A DNA stretch of 64,000 nucleotides. Origin: Larimichthys crocea. Its lineage: Eukaryota > Chordata > Actinopteri > Sciaenidae. Under the pieces are notes generated by a model that had not been told where the DNA came from, ran no database searches, and was given only the letters and a program-made list of their open reading frames with translations. Shown in pieces: positions 28,521 to 41,406 of this stretch. The DNA lies in NCBI RefSeq assembly GCF_000972845.2, contig NC_040022.1:5672979-5736978 (forward strand), given 5' to 3'. Both the position numbers and the translations under genes were made by a program. Position 1 is the first letter of the stretch. Every line of letters starts with the position of its first letter.

Positions 28521-31500
28521 ACAAAGAAAGTGACTTTGGCATCACATATTGTGGTCTGTTTCCTGTTGGCGTCTTCTCTAATGAATGCAGTCTTTCATTG
28601 ACCTTAACCAAGTACCTGCCTAAACCAGACCAGACTTTAACCACAGAGGCGACAGTTAAGAACATTTTTGAAACAGTCATATGTCACTTTTTAATGAACT
28701 GACTAATAAACCTATTTTGTGCGTTAGGTCAGTGAACCTTTAGCAAACAGAAAACACAACAGCTCTTATCACTGCGAAGTGGGGCATGAATAAGTGTATG
28801 ACTGCTCAAACTGACATTTCCTGGAGAAATAAAGGTTGAAATAATTGCTAGATATTGCTGTCCTATATTCTACAGTACACTCTCAATTGAATTCAGAAAT
28901 CACTGTACTCTGCAGAAAATGTCCCTGTTATCCATTTATTACACTGGAAACACTCTTCTTTCAAACTCAGCCAAATTCCCTGATCCCTGTGGCTGTGCTC
29001 TGCTTTAATTGGAAACCCCCGTAAAGGCCCTCAGTGGGCCTTGTCTGGTCATGTGCACCACTCTGACCCTGAAAATCACTGTACCGTCACTGGGCAGCAC
29101 GCTGGTGAACTGCACACTAGATGTTCATTGACGCAGAACAGACTGTTTACAGATTGTGAGAGAATCGAGAATATAAATGGGCTTTTGCTGGACCACTCTC
29201 ATTCTGGTGTAATATCTAGCAGCTCCAGTCACACCACGATGAGGTCAGCATGAACTTCAGAGCCTTGCGGCATCAGAAAAGCTTCAGTTTCCCTCAGTGT
29301 TAAAGTATATTGACAGCCTGGTGTTCCCTCTTCAAATAAGCCCACATCCCATGGTCCCACGTCGCCTTTTCTAATATTGTTTGGATGCCCACAGATCTTG
29401 AAACGCTGAAAAATTTTGTTCTATATTGACACTTTCCATAACATTTTCACAATGCTGTAAAACAACTTTTTACTATTGTCAGTTCTAGCAGAAGCTCTCT
29501 GAAATTAAAACGGCTGTTATGGATTTTCCCATCCTTAGTTATTCCTCCGTGTGAAAGTCAAGCGCATCTTTATCTGGATCCCCTGGGAGTTATACCCACT
29601 CATTCTACCAAAGGCTACGAGTCATTTTTCTTTAAGCAGTGCAGTGTAATCCACCCTTCACTATCCCAACCAACAAATAAACCTACAGATATTCTTCCAG
29701 GATTTGCTCTGCCTCTCCTGTAGTCTCCCAGAGAGCAATGCCACAACAATAAATTGTGCTAGTTTTGAGCAGCAACGTATTCTGTCTCAGGACAGCTCGC
29801 CGCTTCATTATGAAGGGCTGTCAGTGTGTCAGGGAGCATCCTTTCTGTCTCTCAGTTTCTCTCTTTGTCCGTCTGTTTGACTGCTCGGGGTGGTGGAGTG
29901 AGGGGAGAGGTGGAAGGACAGGAGGGGTCCCCTGCTGGCTTCCACAGCGAGTGGTCAGAGGGGTAGAGGTGCACCTCTGGGGTCATTCTTGCTGTGGTTG
30001 TGCATAATTCAAGCTGCTTTACAACACAGGCAGGAAGGCTTGGCAACAGCACTGCTCATCTACAGCTTCTTCATGTTTATATATTGTTTTTTTCTGTTTG
30101 CTCATTATTGTGCTATGTATTTGCACAGTACACAAATATAAATTAACGTAAAAGGTCAGAGCAAACTAGGTTAAAACACCAAAAGGGAAAAAATCATAGA
30201 GTTACACCAGATGTGCTGGCAGAGCATGTGGCTCCATTTCAAAAACACACACCAGATTTCAGGGTGACACACAACAATCATGCAGCTATCTGTGCACACC
30301 ATGTACTTTCATGGATGTAGAGTCACAATAAAAGGGTGCTAGCAGTCGGAAATGAGGAATCACTGAACATTTATTAAAATATCTCTCCGGATTCTAAATC
30401 CAGTGTTTGAAGTTCATGAAAATGAAATCACGGGCTGAGTGTTTTTGAAATAATAATGTATAAACTTAAGAATCTGCAGTTTGTGGGCCAAAGCCAAAAG
30501 ATTTTACTGTTTAATAGGACAAAGAAAGATAAATTGCAAATACTCACATTTGTGAAGCATTTTTGGAATTTTAGCTTGAAAAATGTCAGTCACTTTCTGA
30601 CAAATTGTTTTATCAACAAACCATTGTTGCTGCTCTATAAATAATATGTAAATAAATGGACATTGTGGCTCCTGTGTCATACACATGATAAATATAGGTA
30701 GGAAACGTCGTCTGTAAGATATACAGTTTTTGCAGTTGTATCTTGTGTGTGCTCACTCAAGTTACAGTTGCTATAATTGAGCCTGTATCCTATTTTCTTT
30801 CGCAATTAAAGACAAAGTCTTGCTAATATCTTTCCAGTTAAACTTGTTATGTATCATTACTCTAAGGAGCCTTGTTAAAGTGGCTCTCAATTCACTACCT
30901 ATTACAATAATTATACTCTTGGTTTCACAAATAAAATGAAATGAGTTCTCTTAATATTGAATGAAGGTTTATTCAACTTAATTTAGATATCTGGTATAGT
31001 TTATTTAGCTTAAGTCTCAGATTTAATGCAATTTAAACAGCAGGGTGATGGGCTGCTTCCCCTAAATAAATGGCTAACAAGGGAAGTGCATATTATTGCA
31101 CAGCTGATGATGAAGATGCCACAACTTCATAATTGTCCCTCTCAAATCACCCCCTTATGATTCTTTATGCACCCACACAAGAAAAGAAAAGGACATATGT
31201 CCTCAGCACAATAAAAAGTGTCTGCTTCCAGCATGGTTATATAGCCAAACCCTCCCTTATGATAAAAATTTGACAATTACGAATGAGTTTTGTGTTTCCT
31301 GCTTCTCTGTGGGATGTGAGGTGGAGAGTAGAAGCTTATGAGCTCTGACGTGCAGATTGCAACAATGATGGCAAAGAGAAAAACTCAAAAAAAACAAAAT
31401 AAAATTAGTATTCTCTCTGCCGCCGCTGTCTCACATTTGTGTCTGCATGCAATATATGCTGTATCAGACAGTGATGTTTTTTTTCTGTTTGTTTTCTCAG

Positions 31501-33254
31501 GATTAAGGTGGTATTTCTGCTTAGCCGGGGATGTATCCAGGAGCCCAAGGTCAGCGACCCTGTGAGAAAGACAGGTATCTAAGAAACATGAATCTAAGAA
31601 TTTGTGACAAATGGAGAAAGGAGTCCGATGTGGCTAGAATTAGTGTCAGACAGCCTCTGCATTGTAATCGTGCACACAAATATTCAGGTTTGCACAGCGT
31701 GTGTTTGTGCACCATACTGTCTTGTAGTATTCCAAGCATAGTACAGACAGTTTTACTTTAGATTTTTATGCCTTTGTTGTCTCAGTTGCTGTACTGCTAT
31801 GTTATGATTTAAAAGTGCCATTGCTGTGGTGCTCTCTGTACAGCCTAATCACAATCCCCTCTTTGTCATGAAAGGGATTTTGCCTTTGTGAAGACTTTCA
31901 CTCTAAAAACACAAATTGTTTTTAATTGTCGAGCAGTGTTAAATAAGCGTTTCCTTGCTGGTAGCAAAGTCAGATAGAGGGCGATGGTAAAAGTTTAGAA
32001 ATAGAAAAAGTACTGTAACAGCACAAGAGCCACACAATTTGTAAAAGCTAATTCGTTCAAGTGACATTGTTTCTTTAGATTTTCAAATTACCTACTAGCA
32101 CAGAAATGACTGTGCCACATAAACCTTGGAATATGTATGAATCGATTCACTAAAATTCAATCTTCAATCTTCAAAAAAAGTGTGCAGAGCTACAGAGGTG
32201 AAATTCAGCTATCAAGCATGATGGCCAGTGTCTACGTCTGCACTGAAAGCAATCAGAAGGAGTATAAAGCCTCCCTGTCTCTCATGGCCGCAGAGAGGCT
32301 ACCTGAAGCTCATCCTTTTCAAGAAAATTCTTGTGTGAAAGAGCAGATGTGAGCCCAGTGTGAGGGTCGAGCTCCTGCGATCTTTGCCATGTGAAGGTTA
32401 CAGCATGTGCAAGGTCAGAATACTCTTATGAATAAGCTCTTTTGTGTGCATGTGTATTCAGTGCTAAGCATTTATGCCTATGAATGAAATGACAATTATG
32501 TTCGTAAAATTACCTAATAATAACATTTTAACCAGGCAGAGTTTTTTGAGTAATGTTTGAGGAAGAGATAGCAGTTCACAGAGGTAGTTAACTTTAATGC
32601 CCTGTCCAGTGCACTTCATCCCCCTATTGGTAGTTATTCAGATTGTTGAAGGAGGGAAGAGCACTTGTCGTTCACCTCACCCCTCCCAGATTTCGGATGA
32701 GCATTCAGATCGGCAGTCCTGTGCCGTGCACGCTTCAGCCACACTGCTGCAGTCGTAATTCTACGTGGATTAAGTACATTTTTCTTGGATGTTTTTGTAC
32801 AAAAGGAAGAAAAGAATCCGTGATGACTGCCAATGAGGAGTAAAAACCTGCGAGGCAGATGTTGGCATTTTATCTACTTTATCTACACCTCCTCCTCTCT
32901 CTTCCTCTCATTTCTTTTATCCATCACTGTCTTTCCTGTCTATTTTAAGCGTGTCAACATATAATCTATAGGCACCTGTCTTTCCCCTGCATATGGTGTG
33001 AGCTCAGTTCACATCACGTCTGCTGCATCTGTTAAGAGATTAATTTTGTCCTTTTAAAGACTGTGACTTTCACATCAGAACGAAACGCAAAACTGACAGA
33101 AATATAATCAAATATTTTGACAATCCATTAGCAAAATTGGCACTTTGGCACATTGCTGCTTTTCATTGTCTTGTGTTACAGTACGCTGAATATTTTTGCA
33201 TATATGATTGTGGCACCTTTGAGCTCTAGGATACACCCATTATCTGATGTTTTA

Positions 33255-33338
33255 AAGACCGAACCATCAATCAACTAATTGTGAAAATATAAAGCAGATT
33301 CATCAGTAATAAAAAAATAAAAAAAATGTTGCAGCCCT
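33255..33338 (-). repeat. Remnant of the 'GTTGCAGCCCTA' repeat family (family B, inverted copy)
   Basis: AATCAACTAATTGTGAAAATA, then CAGATTCATCAGTAATAA, then GTTGCAGCCCTA is the layout of a widespread fish repeat rich in ATTAATCGAT words. It is the reverse-oriented relative of 41128-41225 in this window. Confidence 0.55.
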
Positions 33339-33599
33339 ATTTCACATCTCACTTCTGCTTAATCTGCAGCTGACCGCTCATCACAAGGACAGTGAAAAAG
33401 GACACTAAATGTCAAACTATCCTCCTAAATATTCCAGATTATTTTCTTGTCATATGCATATTAGCCACTTAGTTCACTGAAACAAATCCAGTCAGCTTGC
33501 TGAGCATCACAGATGAAAAATAACTCAATCCGCCGCCAAAAATAAACATAATTTCTCAAGCAGTCAATTATACAACTGAGATGGTTTATATTATTCATA

Positions 33600-33900
33600 A
33601 CCCTCCATTCAAATACAGAGCATAATTAACATTTGAAACACATCATTCATCACATAAACAACAACCAGAGTGGCACCTTGTCTTAATAGTCCTCTATATA
33701 AGTCATTTGCAAAAGGCCCCTCGAGATCTAAACCCCTCCCTGAGAATTGCAGAGCTATTACAACACAAAATCCAAATCGAATTTTAATGCATAGTAGGCT
33801 TATATGATTATTAATCACCACTCCGTTGCATAATAAAAAGTTACTTAATTTATTAATTGCTCCATAATTTATCAATGTCACGGGGCTAATGAATTACCCA
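33600..33900. promoter_or_regulatory. AT-rich conserved-element candidate in the neurexophilin intron
   Basis: Many homeodomain-like and POU-like words fall within 300 bases: CATAATTAAC, ATTATTAATCACC, TTAATTTATTAATTGC, CATAATTTATC, CTAATGAATTACC. The block has no simple-repeat character. Position about 1.9 kb inside the donor side of the intron of a neuronal gene makes an enhancer plausible, but conservation was not tested. Confidence 0.25.
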
Positions 33901-35710
33901 AGATCTCCTGCTGAGGGATGCCATGTACGTTTTTCATAGATACATGGTCTGGAGAGGGAGAAAAAGCCCCAATTAATTTCATTATCATTAGCCACAGACC
34001 TTTTGGGTTATAATAGACTGTAGCCCTGCAGCTCATGCTCGCAGAACCAAGACAACACAAGAGTGAGTATTAAGCCTATTATCCCACACTCTTGTATCTA
34101 GTTATACAACAGGGTGAAAAGGCGCTCATCCTCCATATTTCCAGTCAGCGTGTGGTCTCTTCTCAGATCTGTTGAAACGGCTCCGTCTCAACTAAATAAA
34201 TCTCTCTGTGTGTTAAGTCTTTCACAACCGTTTTCTCTGAGACCTCACATCACCAAAAGGGCCATGGTTTTATTTTGGAGGACCTGAATAACACCTTAAC
34301 ATGAAAGCCACAAGGTCATCCTTGAGGGGTCGTCGACACAAATGGGTACATCTAACAAGCACTCAGCCTCGCTTGAATATTTCCACCGAACTTTCTTTTT
34401 TTGGGAGGGGAAGTTTTTTTTTTTCTTTTTCCCCCCTTTCTCTTTTTTTGGGAGCTTGCTCATTTCTCCGGCAGTGTGATACTCAGCCCAGGGGTTTCCG
34501 AGCAAAAGGATGTTGAAGTTTTCTCATGTGTATCAAGAGCTGATTTCTCATTAAAGGCTGCTTTTTAATAAATCTGCAAGCATACATGAAAGAGGAGTGG
34601 GTTGATCCAAATTTGATTGTAAGGTTATGTAATGTTGGAAGTCTTCATTAAGACTACAGAAACAGTTCATGTTTATACATCTGGTGTAATATATCAATGG
34701 GAGTCTTTGGGAGGATTTATTACTGTTTAATAGATAATATTTACTTTAGATTTGTAGTGTTTCTTCATTTATTTTAAATGGTTTACTCTGATGAGAGTAA
34801 CTCACTGTGTCTAATCATATCTGACTTGAGGTCCTCAAAAAGAGCTGCTTGTTTCATCTTTCTGTTGATCCTCTGTATGAGAGATTCTACAATAAATCTC
34901 ACACAGAACAAACACATGGTACCCTACAACCTACTAAAACAACTGTGTTAAAATATGTTTATAATATTTGAAGCCAGATGTGTGGGCTACTGCAGGGTGA
35001 ACCCACTTCTGTTCAGTTTGCATGTAATCTTGCATGCACTTTATTTGGCTGATGCAAGTGTATTGGTAGCAAAAATGTCAAACTGGTGAAAGCTTTGACA
35101 TTCTTTCCTAAAAAAAGAAAAAGATTTTGTTTGTTTCCCTGTAGTTTTCGTGTAATTATTCGGTAACTTTCAAGTGCAGTCAGATAGTTCCAACTGACCC
35201 AATAGTGGAGACTGAATGACAGGTTAAAAGACTGGCTTGGCTTCTAATACGCACAGAGCACACTGATGATGGGCACCGGCGGCTCGGTGCGCTCCGCTCG
35301 CTGCCAAGCACGAGTGTCCGCTGGGAATAGTCATAGTGTACATTGTTTACTTGTTAATTGTTAAATTATAGCCAAAATAACACAGACATCAGCACGAATG
35401 CTTTTGGAAGCGGTGAACAGAGCACACAGCAGGCGAGAATTATCTCTGCATCTCTGCAAGAAACACAAGTGACCTGCACGTCTGCTACTTTATCATGTTG
35501 TCCAGCATCGGTTCTCTTTTGTTCACATAATTTATATCATACTCATATTTGCAAGTTTGGAAGTTTTTGGTGCCAACGGGATGCAGACACCTTATTGTAC
35601 CTCATGACGCAGGTACAAGGTGTTGCATGGGTAATCAAAGGTAATTTGGAGCAAGATGCATAAAGACTACAGTGTGAGTTTCCCCCCCCCCTCTCCCACT
35701 CTTTTCTTAC

Positions 35711-35767
35711 CAAACAAGCAGTTCCGTTGAGGAGGAGCAGGATGAAGCCGCGGTTGGGACGCATCAT
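35711..35767 (-). CDS. nxph: Neurexophilin, first coding exon (start codon and signal peptide)
   Basis: This 57-base exon gives MMRPNRGFILLLLNGTACL, a basic N-terminus followed by a hydrophobic Leu-rich core, as expected of a signal peptide. It runs from ATG at 35767 to TTG ending at 35711 and is followed at once by the donor GTAAG (35710-35706). It ends in phase 0 and the next exon begins in phase 0, so the join reads ...[12 protein letters not shown]..., with a plausible signal-peptidase site near ALG|Q. The spliced protein is 276 residues; neurexophilins are typically 250-310. Two consecutive ATG codons (35767 and 35764) are present; both have a purine at -3, so either could start the protein. 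The arrangement of a short signal-peptide exon and one large exon matches vertebrate NXPH genes as I know them. No transcript evidence is available, so the exon is inferred from splice signals, phase and protein character. Confidence 0.85.
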
Positions 35768-35797
35768 TCCGGCGCGTAAAACCACAGCTCCCCCTCA

Positions 35798-36262
35798 CTG
35801 GTAGCAACAAAAACACCCCCGAATAAAAAAAAAACAACAACAAACAAACAAAAAAAAAACTCCCGCACACGGGCTTTTCCTCCTTCAGGAAGATGCTCTT
35901 CCTCTGGCACCGGATCCCTCTCGGCTGACGCACGGTCCCATGTCCAAGACAGGCTTCCACAAACCTTACAAAAAAAAAAAAAAAAAAAACCCTGCTAGAA
36001 ACCACTTGAAGTCTTGTCTTTTCTTTTTTTTTTTCACCAATCCCAGGTTTGAGTCAAATTAGTTGTGGTATGAGAAATCCATGAACATGCGATAAGCTGT
36101 TTTCATCCATGCAAACAAATAAAGAGATCCCAGCTCGGAGTGAAATGGGCTGACTGGGAAGAGTGGGTAGATCATATCTGGTCAGTGGAGATCCTGAGCT
36201 GCAGCCTCCTGCAGAAACTGAGCGATGCTGAGACTGGCAAGCGCGAACACACGTTTTAACAG
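35798..36262 (-). promoter_or_regulatory. Probable 5' untranslated and promoter-side region of the neurexophilin gene
   Basis: On the minus strand this stretch lies directly upstream of the start codons. It holds T-rich runs, including a run of 20 T residues (35970-35989 as A on the plus strand), and a more CpG-rich segment at about 35870-35945. The sequence TTTTTGTTGCTACCAG ends at 35798 and would serve as a 3' splice site, so the first coding exon may start at 35797 after a separate non-coding exon. Alternatively, transcription starts within this stretch. No clear TATA element in a fitting position was found. The assignment is by position. Confidence 0.35.
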
Positions 36263-36265
36263 TTT

Positions 36266-36295
36266 CCTCTCTCTCTCTCTCTCTCTCTTTCTGTC

Positions 36296-36341
<46 letters not shown>
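36266..36341. repeat. CT/GT compound microsatellite upstream of the neurexophilin gene
   Basis: A CT run (36266-36288), a CTGTCTGTCT bridge and a GT run of about 42 bases, some 0.5 kb upstream of the start codon in gene direction. It may lie in the 5' region of the transcription unit and is likely length-variable. Confidence 0.95.
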
Positions 36342-36342
<1 letters not shown>

Positions 36343-37629
36343 CTCTCCCCTCTTCTCTCACCACGAATCTCTTTTCTCTCTCTCCCCCCTGTCTCTCCTT
36401 TCACCCCCCTCCCTTATCTCTGTCTCTCTCCACCTATCCAGCACCCATCCCACTTTCTCTCTTTCAGCCACTTTCTCTGATGCCATCCACTCAATTCATC
36501 CAGCACACAATCTAATAATAAAAATAAAAAAAACAATTAAACAAATAACCAATAGCAACACAACAATAAACATCTGTTCCACTTGTATGAGTGCTTCTGT
36601 ATCTATTTTCCGAACCCCTTGCCAACATTTCTGACGTCAGGTTTTCATTGCGACGCAGCTTGTCTCACTGCTCCACTGACAACATTTTGGGCATTTCTCA
36701 TCAGCAAGCCTGCCATTAAGTATAATCATCACTGCAGGTGGGTGTAAGTCATTGATTGGGAGAGACTGGGTCTGTTTTCACACCGTGCTTGTCACAATAA
36801 TATGCCGTACTGTAACTGAGGATGTTCAAGCTGAGTTTTGCACTTACAGGAATGTGTCACAAGGCATAACCCTCACGCATGCATGTCACAGTCACACTGC
36901 TCGTCCTCCCCAACAGGCCAGCCAGAGATCCAGAGCCCTGCTGAAGAGTATCGACGTACATGGTGAACACCGATGAACCAGTGACCGTCACCTCAGTGGG
37001 GTGTGATTAATAAAGACTTTCCCCAATAACACGCTGTTCATTAGGAGCAGGTTAATGGACTGAAATGCAAGATACCACTACGCAGGTCCCCTGGCTCCCA
37101 ACTGCTCCATTTCTGCTTAATTAGACTCATAGATGAGCTCTTCTAGCTCTGTCCATCTATTCTTTCCACCCCCTCTTCATTCTCTGCTGCTCAGTTCTAT
37201 CTGACAAGCACCACAGAAGAAGATCTTTCTCTCACCAGGTCAAGGCCTTTTCTATCAGCGTTATTTTGTCTCGGATCAACCCATTTTAAACCTTTTGATC
37301 ATGTGGTTTCTCTGCACCTGCTAATAATGCATGTGGTGTTATCTGCTAAAAGGGTTAATTGATCTCAGTTCTGGGGTTAATTGGCTCCACGGGCCTAATG
37401 CTGAGGGACCTGCCTCCTGAAGGTGTAAGGTCAGGACTGAGAGGTCACCAGAAGAGGCGAGGCCCTGTCAATCCAGTGTGACCGAGACATCAGAGAGTTT
37501 GGGTGCAAGGAAGTCTTCTTTTCAACACGTCTGACTGTGCACACATACAGATTCACTGCTCATTATAATGCAGGAGATGCTGATGAAAGATGGGAATGAG
37601 CTCATCGACTTTGGATGTTGCTTGATCCC

Positions 37630-37658
37630 CTCTCTCTCTCTCTCTCTCTCTTTTTTTT
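37630..37658. repeat. CT microsatellite with T run
   Basis: A CT run of about 21 bases followed by eight T. Confidence 0.9.
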
Positions 37659-38524
37659 ATTAGATTATTTCAGACACTAAACGTGTCTCTGTATAATTCC
37701 AGCCAGCCTCTTCAGTTGCCCAGAGTATCAGGGAGCTCTCTGGGAGAGGAAACAGCAACCTATAAAGGGAGATCCGCTCCCCGGCCCACAATCTGAAGAA
37801 ACAGCAACCATAATAAAACGCTTTTTAAAACGGAGCACGTTCATTCATACACACACTTTCACTCCTGCACATAATTATAGGGCCATAACTCAGTCTGTAT
37901 ACTCTCTGGGGAACAGCCAGACAAGCTGCTGCTATTTTTTACTCACTTGAAAATAAATAAATAAATAAAAAAAAAAGCAGTGTGGATGCTAAGATACCCA
38001 TCATTTGACACCCAGCATCGACTTATCTTAATGTTGTTTCACAGACGACTCACATCAGCATGACAAATAGGAATACGTGTTTGTATATTTTCCTTTTATT
38101 CCGCTCTCCTGCCAAACTCCAACAATTGTGCTCAATCATTGCATTGCTTGACACGTAATCCTATTTCACAGTATAATTCAGTTTGAATGAAGAGCTGCAG
38201 GCAGCAGACAGCATGGTGAGATGTCAGAGACCTGGACTGCAGGGTTTGTAGATGAGCATTGGCTGCCCTCTAGTGTCTCGATTTGTCACTTCTGCACAAG
38301 CAGGGTGGAGGCAAAGCTTCTATACTGGTGGCGCTGTTTAAAGGCTCAGTTCATCTGAATGTCAAATAAAGCAACGGTGTCACTGACAACTGTGCAGATT
38401 TAGTTTTGTATCCATCACTGATATTCAAAAAGGAGCAAAGGAAGAGTGTCCTTTTTTTTATAATCATAAAGTGCAGACAGGATTTGATCCCCAAAGAGTC
38501 GAGATGCTGGTGGTGATGAAGGTT

Positions 38525-38614
38525 GATGCTCTCATTAAAACTCCATCCTGGACCTCATGGTGTTGTTGAGCATCAGAGGATCTGCTGGTTCCAAGAATGG
38601 AGACAGAAAGATTA
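38525..38614 (+). repeat. Dispersed repeat copy, family C (copy 1)
   Basis: GATGCTCTCATT, then ACCTCATGGTGTTGT, then GCATCAGAGGA, CTGCTG and ACAGAAAGA matches 41286-41406 in the same orientation. This copy lacks about 27 bases between GTTGT and AGCATCAGAGG that are present in the other copy. The related GTGCAGACAGG word precedes both (about 38471 and 41251). Confidence 0.7.
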
Positions 38615-41009
38615 CATTTAAAAAATTTAACATTTATGTATACAATTTAACCAGAGCTTTCCAGAGACAGTTTCTTATGGTTTATAGTAAACTGGCCTGA
38701 TGTCTGGTCGACTATCCATCTCTTAGTCCATGAGGGATCCCACTGTGAAATTAGTCTTATCTTTATTTAAGACTTTGTTGCCAAAGCATAAATATATTTA
38801 TGAAAGACAATGTTTAATAGTAAAAGTAACAAAAATATTCTTATTAGATCTGAGATGAGATAGATAACTGAAATAAAATGATAAGGAATCAAGTCAGTGT
38901 TGGTACAATTTTAACGTTTAACAATTCAAGGCAAAGAAAAATAATGCAAGTGGTAAGTAGACATGAGTGTTAGATTGTGGTTCTCTGATCGTACTCTTTC
39001 ATCCAGTCCACAACCCTTCACACTTTGTTTAAAAAAATATCCCACGATGCATGTCACTGAGTGTCACATTGTGAAAAAGAATACAAATTAAAAAAACACA
39101 GAAAGGATCAGCGGCAGTCATTTTTACACGTCTAATAGCACTGCATTATCAGTCTCAAACGCTGCTGTTCAGAAACCGTCACAACTAAAAGGTGCTGTGC
39201 CTGACACTGTTTGGACACATCACACAGATGATGTCAGATACAGCCTGTGAGGATTCAGTGTCTTTAAGGCTCAATAGGACCCTAAAACTGAATTTATTTC
39301 TTCTGACTTCCATCCACTTTTATTAGATTAGGTGATGGCACATCTCTAAACCTGGTAAGATAAGCACAAAAGTATGTGGATACCACAAGTGATTAGTAAG
39401 AAAATACAGAAAAAAAAAATTAAATTCTTCATGAAAGTTAGATTTATGTTCAAAAATTATTCTCCCACTGCTAATTCAGATGCGATACAGATGTGCTTGT
39501 TGAATTGAGTGAATCCTGGTGTGATTAAAGAGTGAGCAATAATTCTCTGGCAGCCACAAGGGGGTGCTATAATCAAAGAAGTCACTTAACACCTCTGGCT
39601 CCGTACAGGCTCGTCTTGTATCAATAGCCATCCATCAAACATGGGACACTGATGTCTGACAACATGAACAAAGTGTCGTGTCAGTGTTTCATCGCTGCAA
39701 CTGTTTCCTCTTTTGTGAGGAGCACATTAGCTGAAAGGAAAGAAATCTGTCTATTTCTGGCCGATGTTCCTGGTTTAGGACATACAGACAGTATCAAGCT
39801 TCAAGTCTGGAACATATTTGAGTCTCTATCTTGTTTCAGCGTGACTCAATCTGATGTGCTGCACTATTTGTGTGTTCGAAGAGCAGAATATATAGTAGGA
39901 GGAGGGAGATTTACTGTAAAGAAATGTTTTTATTAACAATTCCTTTCCTTTTCCTGTGTCCCAGTTTTTCCCACCACTCCCCCTTCTTCATCCTAATCTT
40001 TAATCTCTAGAGATATACTGTAAATATATGAGCCAAGATAACAATGGACTGATTGAATTTCTGCGACAAGGCAGTCTATCACAATGTCCTCTGCTAATCA
40101 GTGTCTTTTTTTTTTTACTAGAGGGTAGGGCACTATTAGAGAACAGGTCAGGAGGCAAGTAGGAGTGATGACAGGTGTTGGCACTAGAAACACTGGAGAT
40201 CGAGGGATGAAATGAGGTTTAAATGTGGATTGAGGGATGAAAAGAGGTCTGGATGGATAGAGAAGAATCAAATCTCCAACTCTGGGGAGGTCTACAGACT
40301 CCAGGATCCATTAATCCCCGCACAGATCCCCCTCGTCTTTATGTTTCATTTCCTCCCTCTTCCTTGAGAAAAAGGAAGTCTATAGTTTTCCCATAACCGC
40401 CGATATTCTCTTATCACCTGTTTCATCATTAAATTTTGAACATGGCTTCTGTATTGTAAAGTCTGTGCATATTTTCTCTCTCTTGTTTCCACTAAAAATA
40501 TTTTTAGAAGTTGAGTATTTTCTCTTGAGTGTTGCCTTGAGATCTGAGTTCAACTTTGAATGTACCACAGAGAGTTAATTGAGTTTTAGGAGGGAAGGGG
40601 CACACATTTGGGACTTGTCAGCTTTATAATTTTCCTTCTTTTTTTTCCTGGTGAAGAAGAGTGGATTACTTCCAGACACAGAGGCTGGATCCATCCAAAT
40701 GGCCCTTCCAAATCTTTTTTAGAAACACTCGTGGTGTGGCTGCAGGGAAGGATTTTTGGCTGTTGTGTCAGTCCAACATTTTACAGAGTGAAAAATGTGC
40801 GTGGGTTGTTATGAAATTTGGTACAAACATTCATGTTCCCTAGAGGATGAAGACTTTTCCCCACTAGTCTTCATCTAGTGTCGCAAAGTTTAACAGTTTA
40901 TGAAAGGACGCTTCCACATGTTGCACACACTAACATCAACATTAAAGCAATGAAGGAGGCATTGAAGGAGGTATTAAAGTATTACAAGTCAAAGTTGTAA
41001 TATAACACT

Positions 41010-41100
41010 GTAAAAACTCTGTTACAAGTAAAAGTCCTGCATTGAGCATGTTATTTAAGAAAAATATGCAGAAAAATATGTCCTGTGACTGTTATACATA
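41010..41100. repeat. Remnant of a common fish 'AAGTAAAAGTCC' repeat
   Basis: CTCTGTTACAAGTAAAAGTC, CTGCATT and TGTTATTTAAG, then CTGTGACTGTTATACAT follow the order of a teleost repeat I recognise by its AGTAAAAGT words. The copy is degenerate. Confidence 0.45.
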
Positions 41101-41127
41101 CAAACATATATGATTAGATTTGAACTA

Positions 41128-41225
41128 TGTTGTATAAGACTGCAACTAATCATTATGTATTGATCTGTTGATAATTTTTGCATTAATCAATTCATTGTTT
41201 GATTTGGAACATTTCTGAAAATGTG
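41128..41225 (+). repeat. Remnant of the 'GTTGCAGCCCTA' repeat family (family B, direct copy)
   Basis: GACTGCAACTAATCATTATG, then TGATCTGTTGATAATTTTTG, then TTAATCAATTCATTGTTTGAT, then TTTCTGAAAATGTG follows the family order in the direction opposite to the copy at 33255-33338. Confidence 0.55.
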
Positions 41226-41285
41226 GAGCAATGCTGGCACAATAACACAAGGTGCAGACAGGAGGTGAGGTAAGCCCAGCAGGTA

Positions 41286-41406
41286 GACGCTCTCATTGAA
41301 AACTCTATCCCGGACCTCATGGTGTTGTCGAGGTGGTGGGTTGAGCAATAGAAGGTCAGCATCAGAGGACCTGCTGTTTCCAGGAATGCAGATAGAAAGA
41401 CGATTA
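41286..41406 (+). repeat. Dispersed repeat copy, family C (copy 2)
   Basis: GACGCTCTCATT, then GGACCTCATGGTGTTGTCG, then AGCATCAGAGGACCTGCTG matches 38525-38614 in the same orientation, with an extra internal segment (GAGGTGGTGGGTTGAGCAAT and following). The copies lie 2.8 kb apart. They may be two insertions or the ends of a larger old element. Confidence 0.7.

Noticed and set aside
35785..35785. Earlier start six codons upstream of the first neurexophilin ATG
   Set aside because: The codon at 35785-35783 is GTG, not ATG, and the ATG pair at 35767/35764 is in frame with a purine at -3.
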